Source: JAOUJD01 sp963726405 (GTDB taxonomy: Bacteria; Pseudomonadota; Gammaproteobacteria; Burkholderiales; Burkholderiaceae_F). Taken from it: a stretch of 44,620 nucleotides of DNA. Under the pieces are notes generated by a model that searched no databases, had not been told where the DNA came from, and worked only from the letters and a program-made list of their open reading frames with translations. Positions within the stretch are counted from its first letter, which is position 1. Each line of letters begins with the position of its first letter. Both the position numbers and the translations under genes were made by a program. Below are positions 37,036 to 44,620 of this stretch, piece after piece. Where the stretch lies: contig CAVSCF010000013.1 of the NCBI GenBank assembly GCA_963726405.1, positions 1-44,620 of the forward strand, read 5' to 3'.

Positions 37036-37200
37036 CTACTTGCCGAAGGCGACGGGCCGACCGCTGGTGACATCCCAGGCGGTACCGTCGACAAGGCTGA
37101 TTCGATAGAACTCGCGCACGACGTTGCCCATGAATCCGATCTCGACGATCGAAACGTCTTTGAATTCAGTGGGAATTCCATCCGGCAGAACCTTGTTCAT
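37036..37200 (-). CDS. Small unknown protein, coupled to the upstream gene
   Basis: The 54-residue product begins at ATG 37200 (MNKVLPDGIPTEFKDVSIVE), which overlaps the stop of the upstream gene in an ATGA arrangement once that gene's frameshift is allowed for. It reads as a compact beta-rich peptide (EIGFMGNVVREFYRISLVDG, TAWDVTSGRPVAFGK) with no Cys, signal or membrane segment. A terminator follows 21 bases after its stop. Coupled translation and shared terminator imply a joint function with the gene before it. The longer open frame to 37299 is an effect of the frameshift. Family unknown. Confidence 0.65.
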   Translation of the reverse strand: MNKVLPDGIPTEFKDVSIVEIGFMGNVVREFYRISLVDGTAWDVTSGRPVAFGK

Positions 37201-37909
37201 TTCGTCGGCACTTCCTTCATGGCGGCCTGCAGGCGAGCGTCGAACTCGCATGCTGTAGACGAGCGTTAAGCGGGTTGTGAGAGGCGGTCTCCTTGCCATT
37301 CTTCAGGACGTTGACGCCACTCACGCCCATGGTCCTGGTGAGTTCGCGCGCGACGTCGCTCATGTTGGCGTACACCGGGCCCGTGCAGCGCGGCAGCGGT
37401 CCGACACGCAATGGGGTCAGCGCCGCCGTGGCCACCGTGTTGTAGGACATCATCTCCGTATATCCCTGTCCGCTTTTCACCACCCCGAGGTCGAACCACC
37501 ACGGAGCGCCGGCACCCTTCGATGCCTCGGTGTTGTAGAAGTCCTTCAGGGTAAGTTTCAGGACCGGCGGGACCTTCGGAAGGGCCTTGAGCATCTTCGC
37601 CGGCGTTGTCGGGTCGGCGTTGTGGACGTGCACGACGGTCACGTGCTGAAGATTGAACGTTCGCGCCTCGTTGACGAGTCCGAGTTTGATGAGTCGTTCA
37701 CGCAGCGGCGGATAGATCCTGGCGTCGAGGACGTCCGTGACGTCCTTCGGAAGCCGGTATACGAGACCGTAGGCCGCCTTGTATTCGTGGAATTCCGGAT
37801 TGCCCAGCGAACTGTTGTCGATGGCGGACCGCGCCGCCTGCATACGAGATGCAGGCGAAGAGACCCAGTCCGGCGGCGCACTGAGGAGCCGTGTCTCCAA
37901 CCTCTTCAT
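37197..37909 (-). pseudogene. Exported protein, possibly 2H-phosphoesterase-like, frameshifted
   Basis: Most of the product reads in one frame: YKAAYGLVYRLPKDVTDVLD, FNLQHVTVVHVHNADPTTPA, KALPKVPPVLKLTLKDFY, YTEMMSYNTVATAALTPLR. Near 37250 the frame must change by one base to reach the natural end (EFDARLQAAMKEVPTK, TGA at 37197-37199). At the start, a second frame offers a good signal-peptide core (AAGLGLFACISYAGGA) where the open frame reads polar residues, suggesting a compensating pair of shifts. The corrected length is about 237 residues. HVT in a strand followed by a later SHNP recalls the HxT/S pair of 2H phosphoesterases, but this is weak. The following small gene is coupled to it. 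Confidence 0.55.
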
Positions 37910-38112
37910 CGGGATTAGCGAATGCGCCCGTCCAAGTGCCGGGCGCGACGAGCGAAGCGGTGAGAGTGAGGCGGCTGGAATGGTCGCACAGCCTGTAGTT
38001 CCTGGAATGGTGCCCGGTTGCGGGGACCCGTCGGGATTCCGGCGCCTGTGCGACTTGCGTCAGTTACGGCGCCGCTGTGCCACCTATCGCGTGGCGTTCC
38101 TCGGGACGCGAA

Positions 38113-38328
38113 CTACCGCTCGCAGCATCCGCCGCCCTGCTGGATCGGCGGGCACTTTACGGTGCCGTAGGAGCAGAAGACGCAGCAGTCTCCGTGCTTG
38201 GGCCGCAGCATGGTCCTGCACTTCTCGCACTCGTAGAACCATTGGCAGGCGTCGGTCGGCATGGTTTCGGTCTTTACATGCCCGCACCTGGGGCAGGTGA
38301 TGGTCGACTGCAGTACGAGGCTCGTCAT
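38113..38328 (-). CDS. GDCC-family zinc-ribbon-like small protein
   Basis: The 71-residue protein has the recognisable Cys pattern LQSTITCPRCGHVKTETMPT, ECEKCRTMLRP, GDCCVFCSYGTVKCPPIQ and GGGCC, eleven Cys in all. This is the GDCCVFCSYG family, often found near mercury or other metal-resistance genes in Proteobacteria and thought to hold zinc or similar metals through CxxC knuckles. No mer gene lies in the window. The start is taken at MTSLVLQST (38328); an ATG six codons upstream (38346) is equally open but gives a His/Pro extension uncommon in the family. It is cytosolic and a single gene. Confidence 0.85.
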   Translation of the reverse strand: MTSLVLQSTITCPRCGHVKTETMPTDACQWFYECEKCRTMLRPKHGDCCVFCSYGTVKCPPIQQGGGCCER

Positions 38329-38467
38329 CGGCGGATGATGCCGCAAAGCCCATCGCTCATCTGCACAGGAAGCGGCGCACTGAGCCGCAACGGCGACAGC
38401 GTTTTGTCATTCATCGAATCCGCGTACGAGGCGGCTCGGCCCTGCTGCGAACGGGACGTTCGCTTCG

Positions 38468-39688
38468 CTAGCGGTCGTCCAAGCGGTGGCCGCGGCACGC
38501 GACCCAAAGAGTGAGGTCGTAGGCGATCTTGAGAACACCTGCCAGAACCAAGGGGGAGGCCAGCCAGCCGGCGGCAAAGAGGGCACCGCCCAGCGAAGGA
38601 CTCAACGAGGCGGCCAGGCTGCGTGGGACGGCCGTCATGCTCGCAGCCGCGGCCCGTTCCGGCGGCGTGACCACGCTCATCACGTAGGCCGTTCGTGTCG
38701 GAACGTCCATCTGGGACAGCGCGCTGCGGACGAAGAGCAGCGCGAGTGCGAGCGGCAGGCTGGGCGCCAGGGCCGCCAGCACGAGGCAGAGATTGGCCGG
38801 GATGTGCGTGAAGACCATCGTGTTCAGGAGTCCGATGCGCCGGGCCACGGCGGGAGCCGCCAACTGCGAGGCGGCCGAGAGCAGCCCGGTCCAGAAGAAG
38901 TACGCGCCGGCGGCGGCGAGCGACAGCTCAAAACGCTGCATCAGCCACAGCGACATGAGGCTGTTGACCACCAGGCCGCCGGCAAACGCATCCACCGAGA
39001 ACAGCGCAGCGAGCTTGACCACCACGCCGCGTGAGGGACCGAGGGGTGTCTTGGCGGCGGCGTGTTCCGCCGGTGCTTCGGGCAGCCGTCGATAGAGCGT
39101 GAATGTGAGCAGACCGACGAGGGCATACAGGACGAACAGCCACCGAATCGCGGCAAGAGGTTCGATGCCGGCATGGGTGGAAAGCCAGGCTGGAATCGCC
39201 GCGGCCAGGGCACCGGTCGCTGCGCTCAGTGTGGCGATCAGGCTGTAGCGCGCAAAGAGTGCAACGCGGGTCTCTCCTTGCGCGGCGCCCGCGAGACGCG
39301 CGTGTTCGAGCGGCAGGAACACGCTCACGTCGCCCGAGCTTGGGTTGAGCGTGCCCACGAAGGCCACCAGCAGAAGCGGCCAGAAATTCGAGAGGGTCGC
39401 AAATCCCAGGCCGGTGGCGAACATCAGCAATGCCGCTCCGAGCAGCAGCGGGCGCAGGCTGAAGCGATGGCCCCAGGCGCCCACGGCGAGTGTCGCGACC
39501 GCCGATCCGAGCAGCGTCGCGGTGCTGAGTACACCGACGGCCATGACGTCCAGTCCGAGCGCGAGCAGATACGCCGGCAGCAAGACCGCCACATAGCCAT
39601 CCACGAATGCACGCAACGCTCGACACGCCACCAGCGTGCGTGCAGCAGGATCAGCGCCGCGAGGGGCGAGAAGGTGCATCCGACTCAT
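38468..39688 (-). CDS. MFS-family permease
   Basis: The 406-residue product has about twelve predicted helices in two halves divided by a charged loop (YRRLPEAPAEHAAAKTPLG). Characteristic pieces are RALRAFVDGYVAVLLPAYLL in helix 1, GAWGHRFSLRPLLLG (the loop 2-3 motif, modified from GxLaDrxGrR) and FVRSALSQMDVPTRTAYVMS near helix 10. NPSSGDVSVFLPLEHARLAG after helix 4 is typical of a subgroup annotated as general MFS efflux. ATG 39688 (MSRMHLLAPRG) is chosen because the first helix begins about 20 residues later; the frame is open to 39841 but unlike the family. The substrate cannot be told. It is divergent from the M48 protease. Confidence 0.88.
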   Translation of the reverse strand: MSRMHLLAPRGADPAARTLVACRALRAFVDGYVAVLLPAYLLALGLDVMAVGVLSTATLLGSAVATLAVGAWGHRFSLRPLLLGAALLMFATGLGFATLSNFWPLLLVAFVGTLNPSSGDVSVFLPLEHARLAGAAQGETRVALFARYSLIATLSAATGALAAAIPAWLSTHAGIEPLAAIRWLFVLYALVGLLTFTLYRRLPEAPAEHAAAKTPLGPSRGVVVKLAALFSVDAFAGGLVVNSLMSLWLMQRFELSLAAAGAYFFWTGLLSAASQLAAPAVARRIGLLNTMVFTHIPANLCLVLAALAPSLPLALALLFVRSALSQMDVPTRTAYVMSVVTPPERAAAASMTAVPRSLAASLSPSLGGALFAAGWLASPLVLAGVLKIAYDLTLWVACRGHRLDDR

Positions 39689-39885
39689 TGTCCGCTCACG
39701 GGCGAATTTGGAGCACTTCCAGCAGCGCCAAGACCGAAGACTGACCAGTCGGTCGAGCGTCGCGACAGACGCTGACACCCGCATTCGAAGGCCGCGCGAC
39801 TGCGCAACCGGACCCGACGCCATGCCGACAGCCGTCCGCAAAAGCGGACAGAATGCCGCTTTGAACTTTCGCGCGGAGCGCTTCC

Positions 39886-41055
39886 TTGGGCTTTGATCCT
39901 CAGTCCGCCACGGCCGCCTATATCGACGCCATCGGCGCCGACGCGCTGGCCAGGTCCGCGGCGTACACCGCGGGAAGTCATTGGCTGCTGCTGTGGGGTT
40001 TGCTGGTCGGCGTCGCCGTCGCCTGGCTGATCATCCGCTCCCGGCTGCTCGATCGCCTCGATGCACGGCTGGGCAAGCGGGGACCGAACACGCGGGCCTT
40101 CCTGGTGAGCGCGTCCTACTTCCTTCTCGCGGGCGTCCTGTCGCTGCCGTGGTCGATGTACGAGGGGTGGTGGAGGGAGGCGAGCTACGGCCGCTCCTCG
40201 CAACCTTTCCCCGATGCCCTGGGACAGGACCTCCTCGGCATCGGGATCTCGGCCCTGCTGGGCGGATTGTTCTTCACCGCGGTGTACGCACTGGTCCGCC
40301 GCGCGGGGAAACGCTGGTGGCTCTGGTCGGGCGCCCTGGCGGTCGCGGGGATCTCGTCGGTGCTGCTGGTGGCGCCGGTGGTCATCCAGCCGCTATTCAA
40401 CGACTACAAGCCGCTGCCGGAGGGCCCGGTCCGGACGGCGCTGACCGACATGGCGCAGAAGGCCGGCGTCTCGTCGGAACGTATCTTCGTCTACGACGGG
40501 TCGCGCCAGTCCAACAACTTCACCGCGAACGTCAGCGGGCTGGGTCCTTACGCCCGAATCGCCATCTCGGACGTCGCGCTGAAAGGGGCCTCACTGGGAG
40601 AGGTCCGCGCCGTCACCGGCCACGAGATCGGGCACTACGCGCTGGGGCATGTTTGGCGTTCCGTGCTGTTGTTCTCCTTCATCGTGATGGTGGCCTTCTT
40701 CGTCGCCGATCGCGTCTATGGTCGGGTCGCCGCCGTCCTGGGCAGCCGTGCGCCACTGGCGAGTCCCACCGGCCTGCCGGTCGTCATGGTCCTGGTGTCG
40801 TTCCTTCTTCTGCTTGCCCTGCCGGTCATCAATGCCTTCACTCGACTCGGCGAGACGGAGGCGGACCGTTACTCCCTGGAGACCGTGGGGCTCCCCGACG
40901 ACCTCGCCACCGCGCTGGTGAAGACCGCGGAGTATCGATACCCGCGGCCAAGTCCCGTCCAGGAGATGCTCTTCTACTCGCATCCTTCCGTGGAGCGGCG
41001 CATTCGAATGGCGATGGAATGGAAGGCGGTCAACGCAGTGGAGCCCTCAAAGTGA
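39886..41055 (+). CDS. M48 family (Ste24/HtpX-like) membrane zinc protease
   Basis: The 389-residue product keeps the zinc site HEIGH (H246, E247, H250 in AVTGHEIGHYALGH) and the third ligand Glu325 in RLGETEADRYSLE. Several helices precede and follow it, including SHWLLLWGLLVGVAVAWLII. The start GFDPQSATAAYIDAIGADAL matches the N-terminal domain of bacterial CAAX-protease-like Ste24. It would cut misfolded membrane proteins or small peptides at the membrane. TTG 39886 is used: GGAG lies 10 bases upstream and no ATG/GTG with family sequence exists before it. A lost upstream ATG through an indel cannot be excluded. It is a single gene. Confidence 0.9.
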   Translation: MGFDPQSATAAYIDAIGADALARSAAYTAGSHWLLLWGLLVGVAVAWLIIRSRLLDRLDARLGKRGPNTRAFLVSASYFLLAGVLSLPWSMYEGWWREASYGRSSQPFPDALGQDLLGIGISALLGGLFFTAVYALVRRAGKRWWLWSGALAVAGISSVLLVAPVVIQPLFNDYKPLPEGPVRTALTDMAQKAGVSSERIFVYDGSRQSNNFTANVSGLGPYARIAISDVALKGASLGEVRAVTGHEIGHYALGHVWRSVLLFSFIVMVAFFVADRVYGRVAAVLGSRAPLASPTGLPVVMVLVSFLLLLALPVINAFTRLGETEADRYSLETVGLPDDLATALVKTAEYRYPRPSPVQEMLFYSHPSVERRIRMAMEWKAVNAVEPSK

Positions 41056-41135
41056 CGTGAGGTGGCGCGTTGTGGCTCTGAGCATCGAGCCGCACAATGC
41101 TGGCGAACGCTTTCCGATACAGCGAGCGACGATCA

Positions 41136-41528
41136 ATGGCAGGCATGCGATGGTATTCAACCGAGCTTGATCTCAGCACGCGAGAACGCGGCGCAATCGA
41201 ACTTCCGGGTGCGCTGGCGGTTGTCGATCAATATGTCGACGACGTCAAACCCCGTTACACCGGCGGCGAACAGGCGCTCGCCGAGACGATGTTCGGCTTT
41301 TGCCGCAGCGACGCCGATTTCATCGAAATCTGCGTGCACGCCTCGGATCAGATCACGCTGCGGGCCGAACTTCCACCCGGCAAAGGACTGGTTGCAAGGC
41401 TGCGAGGAGCCACGCGCACCGAGCTGACGCTGGACTCCACCGACTCGCTCAAGCGCTGCGTGACCGCCTATTTTTCGATGAGCGGGGAGGAGTTCGGCGC
41501 CTACCTGGCGGCAGGACCGCTTCGCTGA
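41136..41528 (+). CDS. Unknown soluble protein
   Basis: About 130 residues with a mixed alpha/beta pattern: RWYSTELDLSTRERGAIELP, YVDDVKPRYTGGEQALAETM, FGFCRSDADFIEICVHASDQ, ITLRAELPPGKGLVARLRG, CVTAYFSMSGEEFGAYLAAG. Composition and even spacing of hydrophobics support a real gene. No signal peptide or known motif is visible. Starts at 41097, 41136 (MAGMRW) and 41145 (MRWYS) are all in frame and none has a convincing ribosome site; 41136 is a compromise. It lies 80 bases after the M48 gene and 125 before the acetyltransferase gene on the same strand, so co-transcription is possible. Confidence 0.65.
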   Translation: MAGMRWYSTELDLSTRERGAIELPGALAVVDQYVDDVKPRYTGGEQALAETMFGFCRSDADFIEICVHASDQITLRAELPPGKGLVARLRGATRTELTLDSTDSLKRCVTAYFSMSGEEFGAYLAAGPLR

Positions 41529-41653
41529 TCGTTGGCCTGCGCATGGCGTGCGTTACGGCCCGCCACGGGACGGGCACTTCGCCGCGCAGGCGCGGTCCCT
41601 GCAGAGCGCGAATCCGCGCGGACATCACGCGCTCCATTCAGTAGCATGCCTTC

Positions 41654-42481
41654 ATGAACCTCGACGCTTACCTCGACCGCATCGGCTACGACGGCCCGCG
41701 AACGCCGACCCTGGAGACACTCCGCGCGATCGTTCGATTGCACGCGACGACGATTCCCTTCGAGAACCTGTCCGTCCTGACCGATGGACCGCCCGAGCTG
41801 GAACTGCCTGCCCTCGAGGCAAAGCTCGTCGAGGCCGGACGGGGCGGCTACTGCTACGAGCAGAACGGATTGCTCGCCGCGGCCCTCGTCGCGCTCGGCT
41901 TTGGGGTGCAGGGACTTGCGGCGCGCGTGCGGTATGGCGTGCCGCCCGATGTCGTCACGCCGAGAAGCCACAGGCTGATGATCGTCGAGACGCCCGAGGG
42001 GCCGGCATTCGCCGATGTCGGCTTCGGTGGCCTCACGCTGACCGCCCCGGTCATGGTGCGTTGGCAGGAGGAACAGGACACGCCGCATGAGCGCGTGCGG
42101 CTGGTCCCGGCCGAGAGCGATTTCCTGTTGCAGGCGCTGGTGGGCGAAGCGTGGACCGACGTCTACCGGTTCGACCTCGCCGTTCATCTGCCGCCCGACT
42201 ACGTGCAGCAGAACTGGCATACCGCCACCCGGCCGAACGCGTTGTTCGGCAACAACCTGGTCGTCGCGATGCCGATGCCCGAAGGGCGCTACGCCCTGTT
42301 CAATCGCACGCTGACCTGGCGTCCGCTGGCGGGCGAGAGGGTGCGGACCGAGGTCGCCTCCAGGGCCGAACTGCGCGAGGTGCTGGCCGAACTGTTCTCG
42401 ATCGAGGCATCGGCCGCCGAACTCGATCGCGCATGGGAGGTGGCGGGCCGCTCCGCCCAGCTCCACCCCGGCTTCTCCTAG
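41654..42481 (+). CDS. nat: Arylamine N-acetyltransferase
   Basis: The 275-residue enzyme carries the NAT triad: Cys67 in GRGGYCYEQNGLL, His106 in TPRSHRLMIVET and Asp121 in AFADVGFGG. The N-terminal MNLDAYLDRIGYDGPRTPTL and the FENLSVL segment (36-42) are also characteristic. NAT moves an acetyl group from acetyl-CoA to aromatic amines, hydrazines or N-hydroxyarylamines by a Cys intermediate in the cytoplasm. The length is normal. The ATG at 41654 begins the family sequence directly. It follows the unknown gene on the same strand. No nearby gene suggests the natural substrate. Confidence 0.93.
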   Translation: MNLDAYLDRIGYDGPRTPTLETLRAIVRLHATTIPFENLSVLTDGPPELELPALEAKLVEAGRGGYCYEQNGLLAAALVALGFGVQGLAARVRYGVPPDVVTPRSHRLMIVETPEGPAFADVGFGGLTLTAPVMVRWQEEQDTPHERVRLVPAESDFLLQALVGEAWTDVYRFDLAVHLPPDYVQQNWHTATRPNALFGNNLVVAMPMPEGRYALFNRTLTWRPLAGERVRTEVASRAELREVLAELFSIEASAAELDRAWEVAGRSAQLHPGFS

Positions 42482-42564
42482 CTGATTCAGACAGGAAGTT
42501 GCCGGGGCGCCGCCGACGTGTCAGAGCGATGCTGATGGCCGGATAGCGTCGCCACCGGCCCGCG

Positions 42565-42960
42565 TCATTCGATGGGCTGCGAAATCTCGATCAGGTTCAG
42601 ATCGGGATCGCGCACATAGACGGAGCGGATCTTCGACGTCGCTCCGGTCCGTTGCACCGGCCCTTCGACGATCGGTACGCCGAGCGCCTCGAGCCGTGCG
42701 ATGACGGTTGCCAGCGGCACGGCCGCGATGAAGCACAGGTCCAGTGCGCCAGGCACGGGAAGGTGCGCCTTCGGATCGAATTCCCGTCCCCTGACGTGCA
42801 GGTTGATCTTCTGGTTGCCGAACTTGAACGCCTTGCGCTCGACAGGCGGCGTGCCGCCGACGAACGACTCGAGCTGCATGCCGAGGACTTCCGTGTAGAA
42901 ATGGATGCACTCGCGTTCGAACGCTGTCGTCAGGACCAGATGGTCCAGATGGTCTATCAC
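42565..42960 (-). CDS. VOC-superfamily (glyoxalase/dioxygenase-like) metalloprotein
   Basis: The 131-residue product has two beta-alpha-beta-beta-beta modules with the usual metal ligands: His7 (DHLDHLVLT), His55 (KINLHVRGREFD) and Glu125 (DPDLNLIEISQP). IHFYTEVLGM and SVYVRDPDLNLIE are the family hallmarks. VOC proteins include glyoxalase I, extradiol dioxygenases and fosfomycin- or bleomycin-resistance proteins; the short single-chain form fits a dimeric enzyme or binding protein. GTG 42960 is chosen because GAGGGA lies seven bases upstream; a TTG at 42975 would start inside that ribosome site. It is convergent with the acetyltransferase. The reaction cannot be told. Confidence 0.88.
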   Translation of the reverse strand: MIDHLDHLVLTTAFERECIHFYTEVLGMQLESFVGGTPPVERKAFKFGNQKINLHVRGREFDPKAHLPVPGALDLCFIAAVPLATVIARLEALGVPIVEGPVQRTGATSKIRSVYVRDPDLNLIEISQPIE

Positions 42961-43109
42961 GGACGTCTCCCTCAAAAGTCGAAACCGTGTGTTTACTCCG
43001 CTTCGATCTTCGCCGCCTTGGCAAGCCCTCGCGTTACCGAGCGCAGATCACCTCGTTCAGCGGCGAATTGTTTCCTCCTCAGTCGGAGCGGGTTCCGCTA
43101 GGATGGGAC

Positions 43110-43129
43110 CGCTTACGGTGCCGTAAGCG
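43110..43129. promoter_or_regulatory. Perfect palindrome before the DUF4440-like gene
   Basis: CGCTTACGGTGCCGTAAGCG has nine-base arms that are exact reverse complements, with only TG between. It lies 28 bases before ATG 43157. With so short a centre it suits a dimeric repressor or activator operator better than a hairpin. No T-tract follows. Which protein binds is unknown. Confidence 0.5.
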
Positions 43130-43156
43130 CAACGCAGCAGTCCAAAGGGGAACCCG

Positions 43157-43663
43157 ATGCATCCGATAACACGAGCGGCAGCCGTGTCTTGCACCATTGT
43201 TGCGTTTGCGATCTTTGGCACGGAGTCGAAGGCGGCCGACACGGCAAAGGATGTTGCTGCACTTCAAGCGGTCGATCAAGCGTGGGCCAAGGCCTACAAC
43301 GCCGGCAATGCCGAGGGCGTCGCGAGCCTCTACGATGAACAAGCGGTTCTTCTTCCGCCCGGTTCGCCGGCCGTGAAAGGGCGAGCCGCCATCAAGGCCT
43401 TCTTTGCAAAGGACACGGCCGAGTCGCAGAAGGCCGGGGTCACCTTCATACTCGACGCGAAGCCTGCCGGCGGGGTCTCCGGCGACATGGGGTGGCAATC
43501 GGGCGATTTCGTCGTGAAGGACAAGTCGGGAAAGGTCGTCGATACGGGGAAATATCTTTCCGTCTCTGCAAGGAAGGGCGGGAAGTGGCTGTACGTGCGT
43601 GATACATGGAACTCCGACGGCGCACCGAGCGCGCCGCAGAGCGCCTTGCCGGCGAAGAAGTAG
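43157..43663 (+). CDS. Exported DUF4440/SnoaL-like (NTF2 fold) protein
   Basis: The 168-residue product has a signal peptide (AAAVSCTIVAFAIFGTESKA). An NTF2-like domain of the DUF4440/SgcJ group follows: LQAVDQAWAKAYNAGNAEGV, SLYDEQAVLLPPGSPAVKGR, AAIKAFF, and the strand-rich end KYLSVSARKGGKWLYVRDTW. It ends with a short Ala/Pro/Lys tail. Such proteins form cone-shaped dimers that bind small ligands; most exported ones have no known reaction. AAAGGGGAACCCG precedes ATG 43157. The palindrome 28 bases upstream probably regulates it. It appears to be a single gene, and the exported location implies a periplasmic role. Confidence 0.88.
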   Translation: MHPITRAAAVSCTIVAFAIFGTESKAADTAKDVAALQAVDQAWAKAYNAGNAEGVASLYDEQAVLLPPGSPAVKGRAAIKAFFAKDTAESQKAGVTFILDAKPAGGVSGDMGWQSGDFVVKDKSGKVVDTGKYLSVSARKGGKWLYVRDTWNSDGAPSAPQSALPAKK

Positions 43664-44097
43664 AGCAAGCCTGTGGCGGCGAGGCGCGTCGATTGGGTGC
43701 GCTCCGCCGTTCCTAGAGACGAGAGCTGCGAGCGGCTGCGACGGCCGCGGATCGTCTTGCCGTGTGTCAGCTGCGGCTCCCGCGGCTCAGGCGGGGAAGG
43801 GCGCTCACCGACCACCCGCGGCCTTTTGAATCCGTCGACGAACGTCGGACGGCCTTCCTTGGTGAACCTGCGCCGTGATCTCGGAGCCGGGGTGCGTGCG
43901 CGCGCTGTGGCAACTCGTCAAGCACACGTACAGGACGGAGTTCGCGAGTTTCCTCGATGAACAGATCAGCAGTACTCCTGCGCACGGCCGCGGGTCGATG
44001 CAAAGGCGATGGCGAGAACTCGTGACGGCCGATGAACAGCCCTCGGGCGGCCCACCGGGCTGAGCCGGCTGATCCGATCACTGCACAGGAGCGAACC
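43664..44097. other. Intergenic stretch without a convincing gene
   Basis: About 430 bases with several short open frames on both strands, none with ribosome site and family signal together. The plus frame 43875-44063 and the minus frame 43767-44306 look like shadows. The end of the stretch holds AGGAGCGAACC, the ribosome site of the cupin gene. No terminator was seen after 43663. Confidence 0.35.
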
Positions 44098-44481
44098 TTG
44101 GACGTTTCCCTGACTTTTTCGCGTCTTGTGCCGACTGCCGACGGCGGGTCGCGTTTCGAGCCACTCGAAATTCCCGTTCTGCTGAAGGACTTCGCCCCAC
44201 CGGCCCAGGCCTTCAGCGTGTCTGCGCTGTCACCCGCGACACAGACCGGGTTTCTCCATCTGCCGGCAGGCTGGGTCGGCGAAATGCACCCGACGCCCAT
44301 CCGCATGTGGATCTTCGTCCTCGAAGGGCAGATGCAATTCGAAGCGAGTGATGGTGAGGCGCGTCAGATTTCGCCTGGCAGCGCGCTCTTGCTCGAGGAC
44401 ACGGTCGGCCGCGGTCACTTCAGCCGCGTGCTCGGGCAACAGGCGGCAACGCTGGGCGTCGTCAGGTTGCCAGAGCCGTGA
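44098..44481 (+). CDS. Cupin-domain protein
   Basis: The 127-residue product is a small cupin. Strands include VSALSPATQTGFLHLPAGW and MWIFVLEGQMQFEASDGEAR, with QISPGSALLLEDTVGRGHFS as the second half-motif. The usual first metal His pair (HxH near EMHPTPIRM) is reduced to one His, while the second His is in GRGHFSR, so metal binding may be weak or altered. TTG 44098 is chosen because AGGAG lies 7-11 bases upstream; ATG 44032 in frame would add 22 residues without a ribosome site. No signal peptide is present. Cupins of this size serve as isomerases, dioxygenases or ligand sensors; none can be specified. Confidence 0.75.
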   Translation: MDVSLTFSRLVPTADGGSRFEPLEIPVLLKDFAPPAQAFSVSALSPATQTGFLHLPAGWVGEMHPTPIRMWIFVLEGQMQFEASDGEARQISPGSALLLEDTVGRGHFSRVLGQQAATLGVVRLPEP

Positions 44482-44620
44482 ACTGGGCCGGGCGAGTGGC
44501 CGCGGGAGCGCCCCTTGCAGCCGGACCTCTGCTTTCAATGGCCAGGAAGCGCAGTCCACTCAGGCGGTCCGCGATGTCAGAGAAGCTTGCGAAGCGCGGA
44601 TCAGGGAAAGGTCGCTTGCC

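Noticed and set aside
38153..38171. TTACGGTGCCGTA, also present in the palindrome at 43110-43129
   Set aside because: Here it falls inside the GDCC-family gene, where it encodes the conserved Gly-Thr-Val segment, and the outer arms do not match. The shared core is probably coincidence.
44462..44620. Possible partial minus-strand gene entering from the right edge
   Set aside because: Open to the edge, but third-position GC is mixed and another frame on the same strand looks equally plausible for part of the stretch; too little sequence to decide.

Overview
The window is uniformly GC-rich with dense, short-spaced genes. Its content suggests a Proteobacterium, most likely a betaproteobacterium near the Burkholderiales: a Bug-type tricarboxylate receptor heading a catabolic operon, a GspA/ExeA-GspB pair, a LexA box of the CTGT-N8-ACAG type, and IclR and LysR regulators. 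The taxonomic call is inference. No tRNA, rRNA, CRISPR array, transposase or integrase was seen.

Layout. 1-2.2 kb is worn: a CorC/CNNM-type membrane protein with at least four frame changes, then fused remnants (a signal peptide joined to a receiver-domain tail, and an SRPBCC tail). 2.3-5.1 kb holds a UvrD-like helicase and an unknown protein on the minus strand. 5.3-8.2 kb holds a small membrane protein and the secretion-assembly pair gspA/gspB. 8.5-11.4 kb holds a ferritin-like protein, a secreted AstE/AspA-type metallohydrolase and a small exported protein. 11.6-16.6 kb holds a two-domain hydrolase (alpha/beta hydrolase plus subtilisin) and a large MscS-family channel whose signal peptide is out of frame with its body. 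17.0-22.0 kb holds an OsmC protein, a cis-prenyltransferase remnant with a nonsense codon, and a four-gene MacB-like export operon (adaptor, ATPase, two permeases).

22.3-29.1 kb holds a multi-pass membrane protein, a small gene behind a near-ideal LexA box, a catalase remnant, and a five-gene catabolic operon: Bug receptor, amidohydrolase, SDR without its catalytic Tyr/Lys, phenylacetate-CoA-ligase-like enzyme and IclR regulator. A small RHH-like protein follows. 29.1-34.9 kb holds a cupredoxin, a free-standing 5'-3' exonuclease, a proline-rich peptide, dienelactone hydrolase, a LysR regulator and a zinc alcohol dehydrogenase.

34.9-36.8 kb is the clearest regulatory unit: a yybP-ykoY manganese riboswitch ahead of a GDT1/UPF0016 exporter that is translationally coupled to a DmeF-like cation diffusion facilitator. 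37.0-44.5 kb holds a frameshifted exported protein with a coupled small gene and terminator, a GDCC zinc protein, an MFS permease, an M48/Ste24 protease, an arylamine N-acetyltransferase, a VOC protein, an exported DUF4440-like protein behind a perfect palindrome, and a cupin.

Several genes are broken only by single-base shifts with the protein signal kept on both sides (CorC-like, MscS-like, the 37.2-37.9 kb gene, a small gene at 29.1 kb). This fits consensus indel errors at least as well as decay. Others (receiver, SRPBCC, prenyltransferase and catalase pieces) are true fragments that no single-base fix would restore. The most interesting leads are the Mn riboswitch-GDT1-CDF operon, the LexA-controlled small gene, the hydrolase-subtilisin fusion and the SDR lacking YxxxK.
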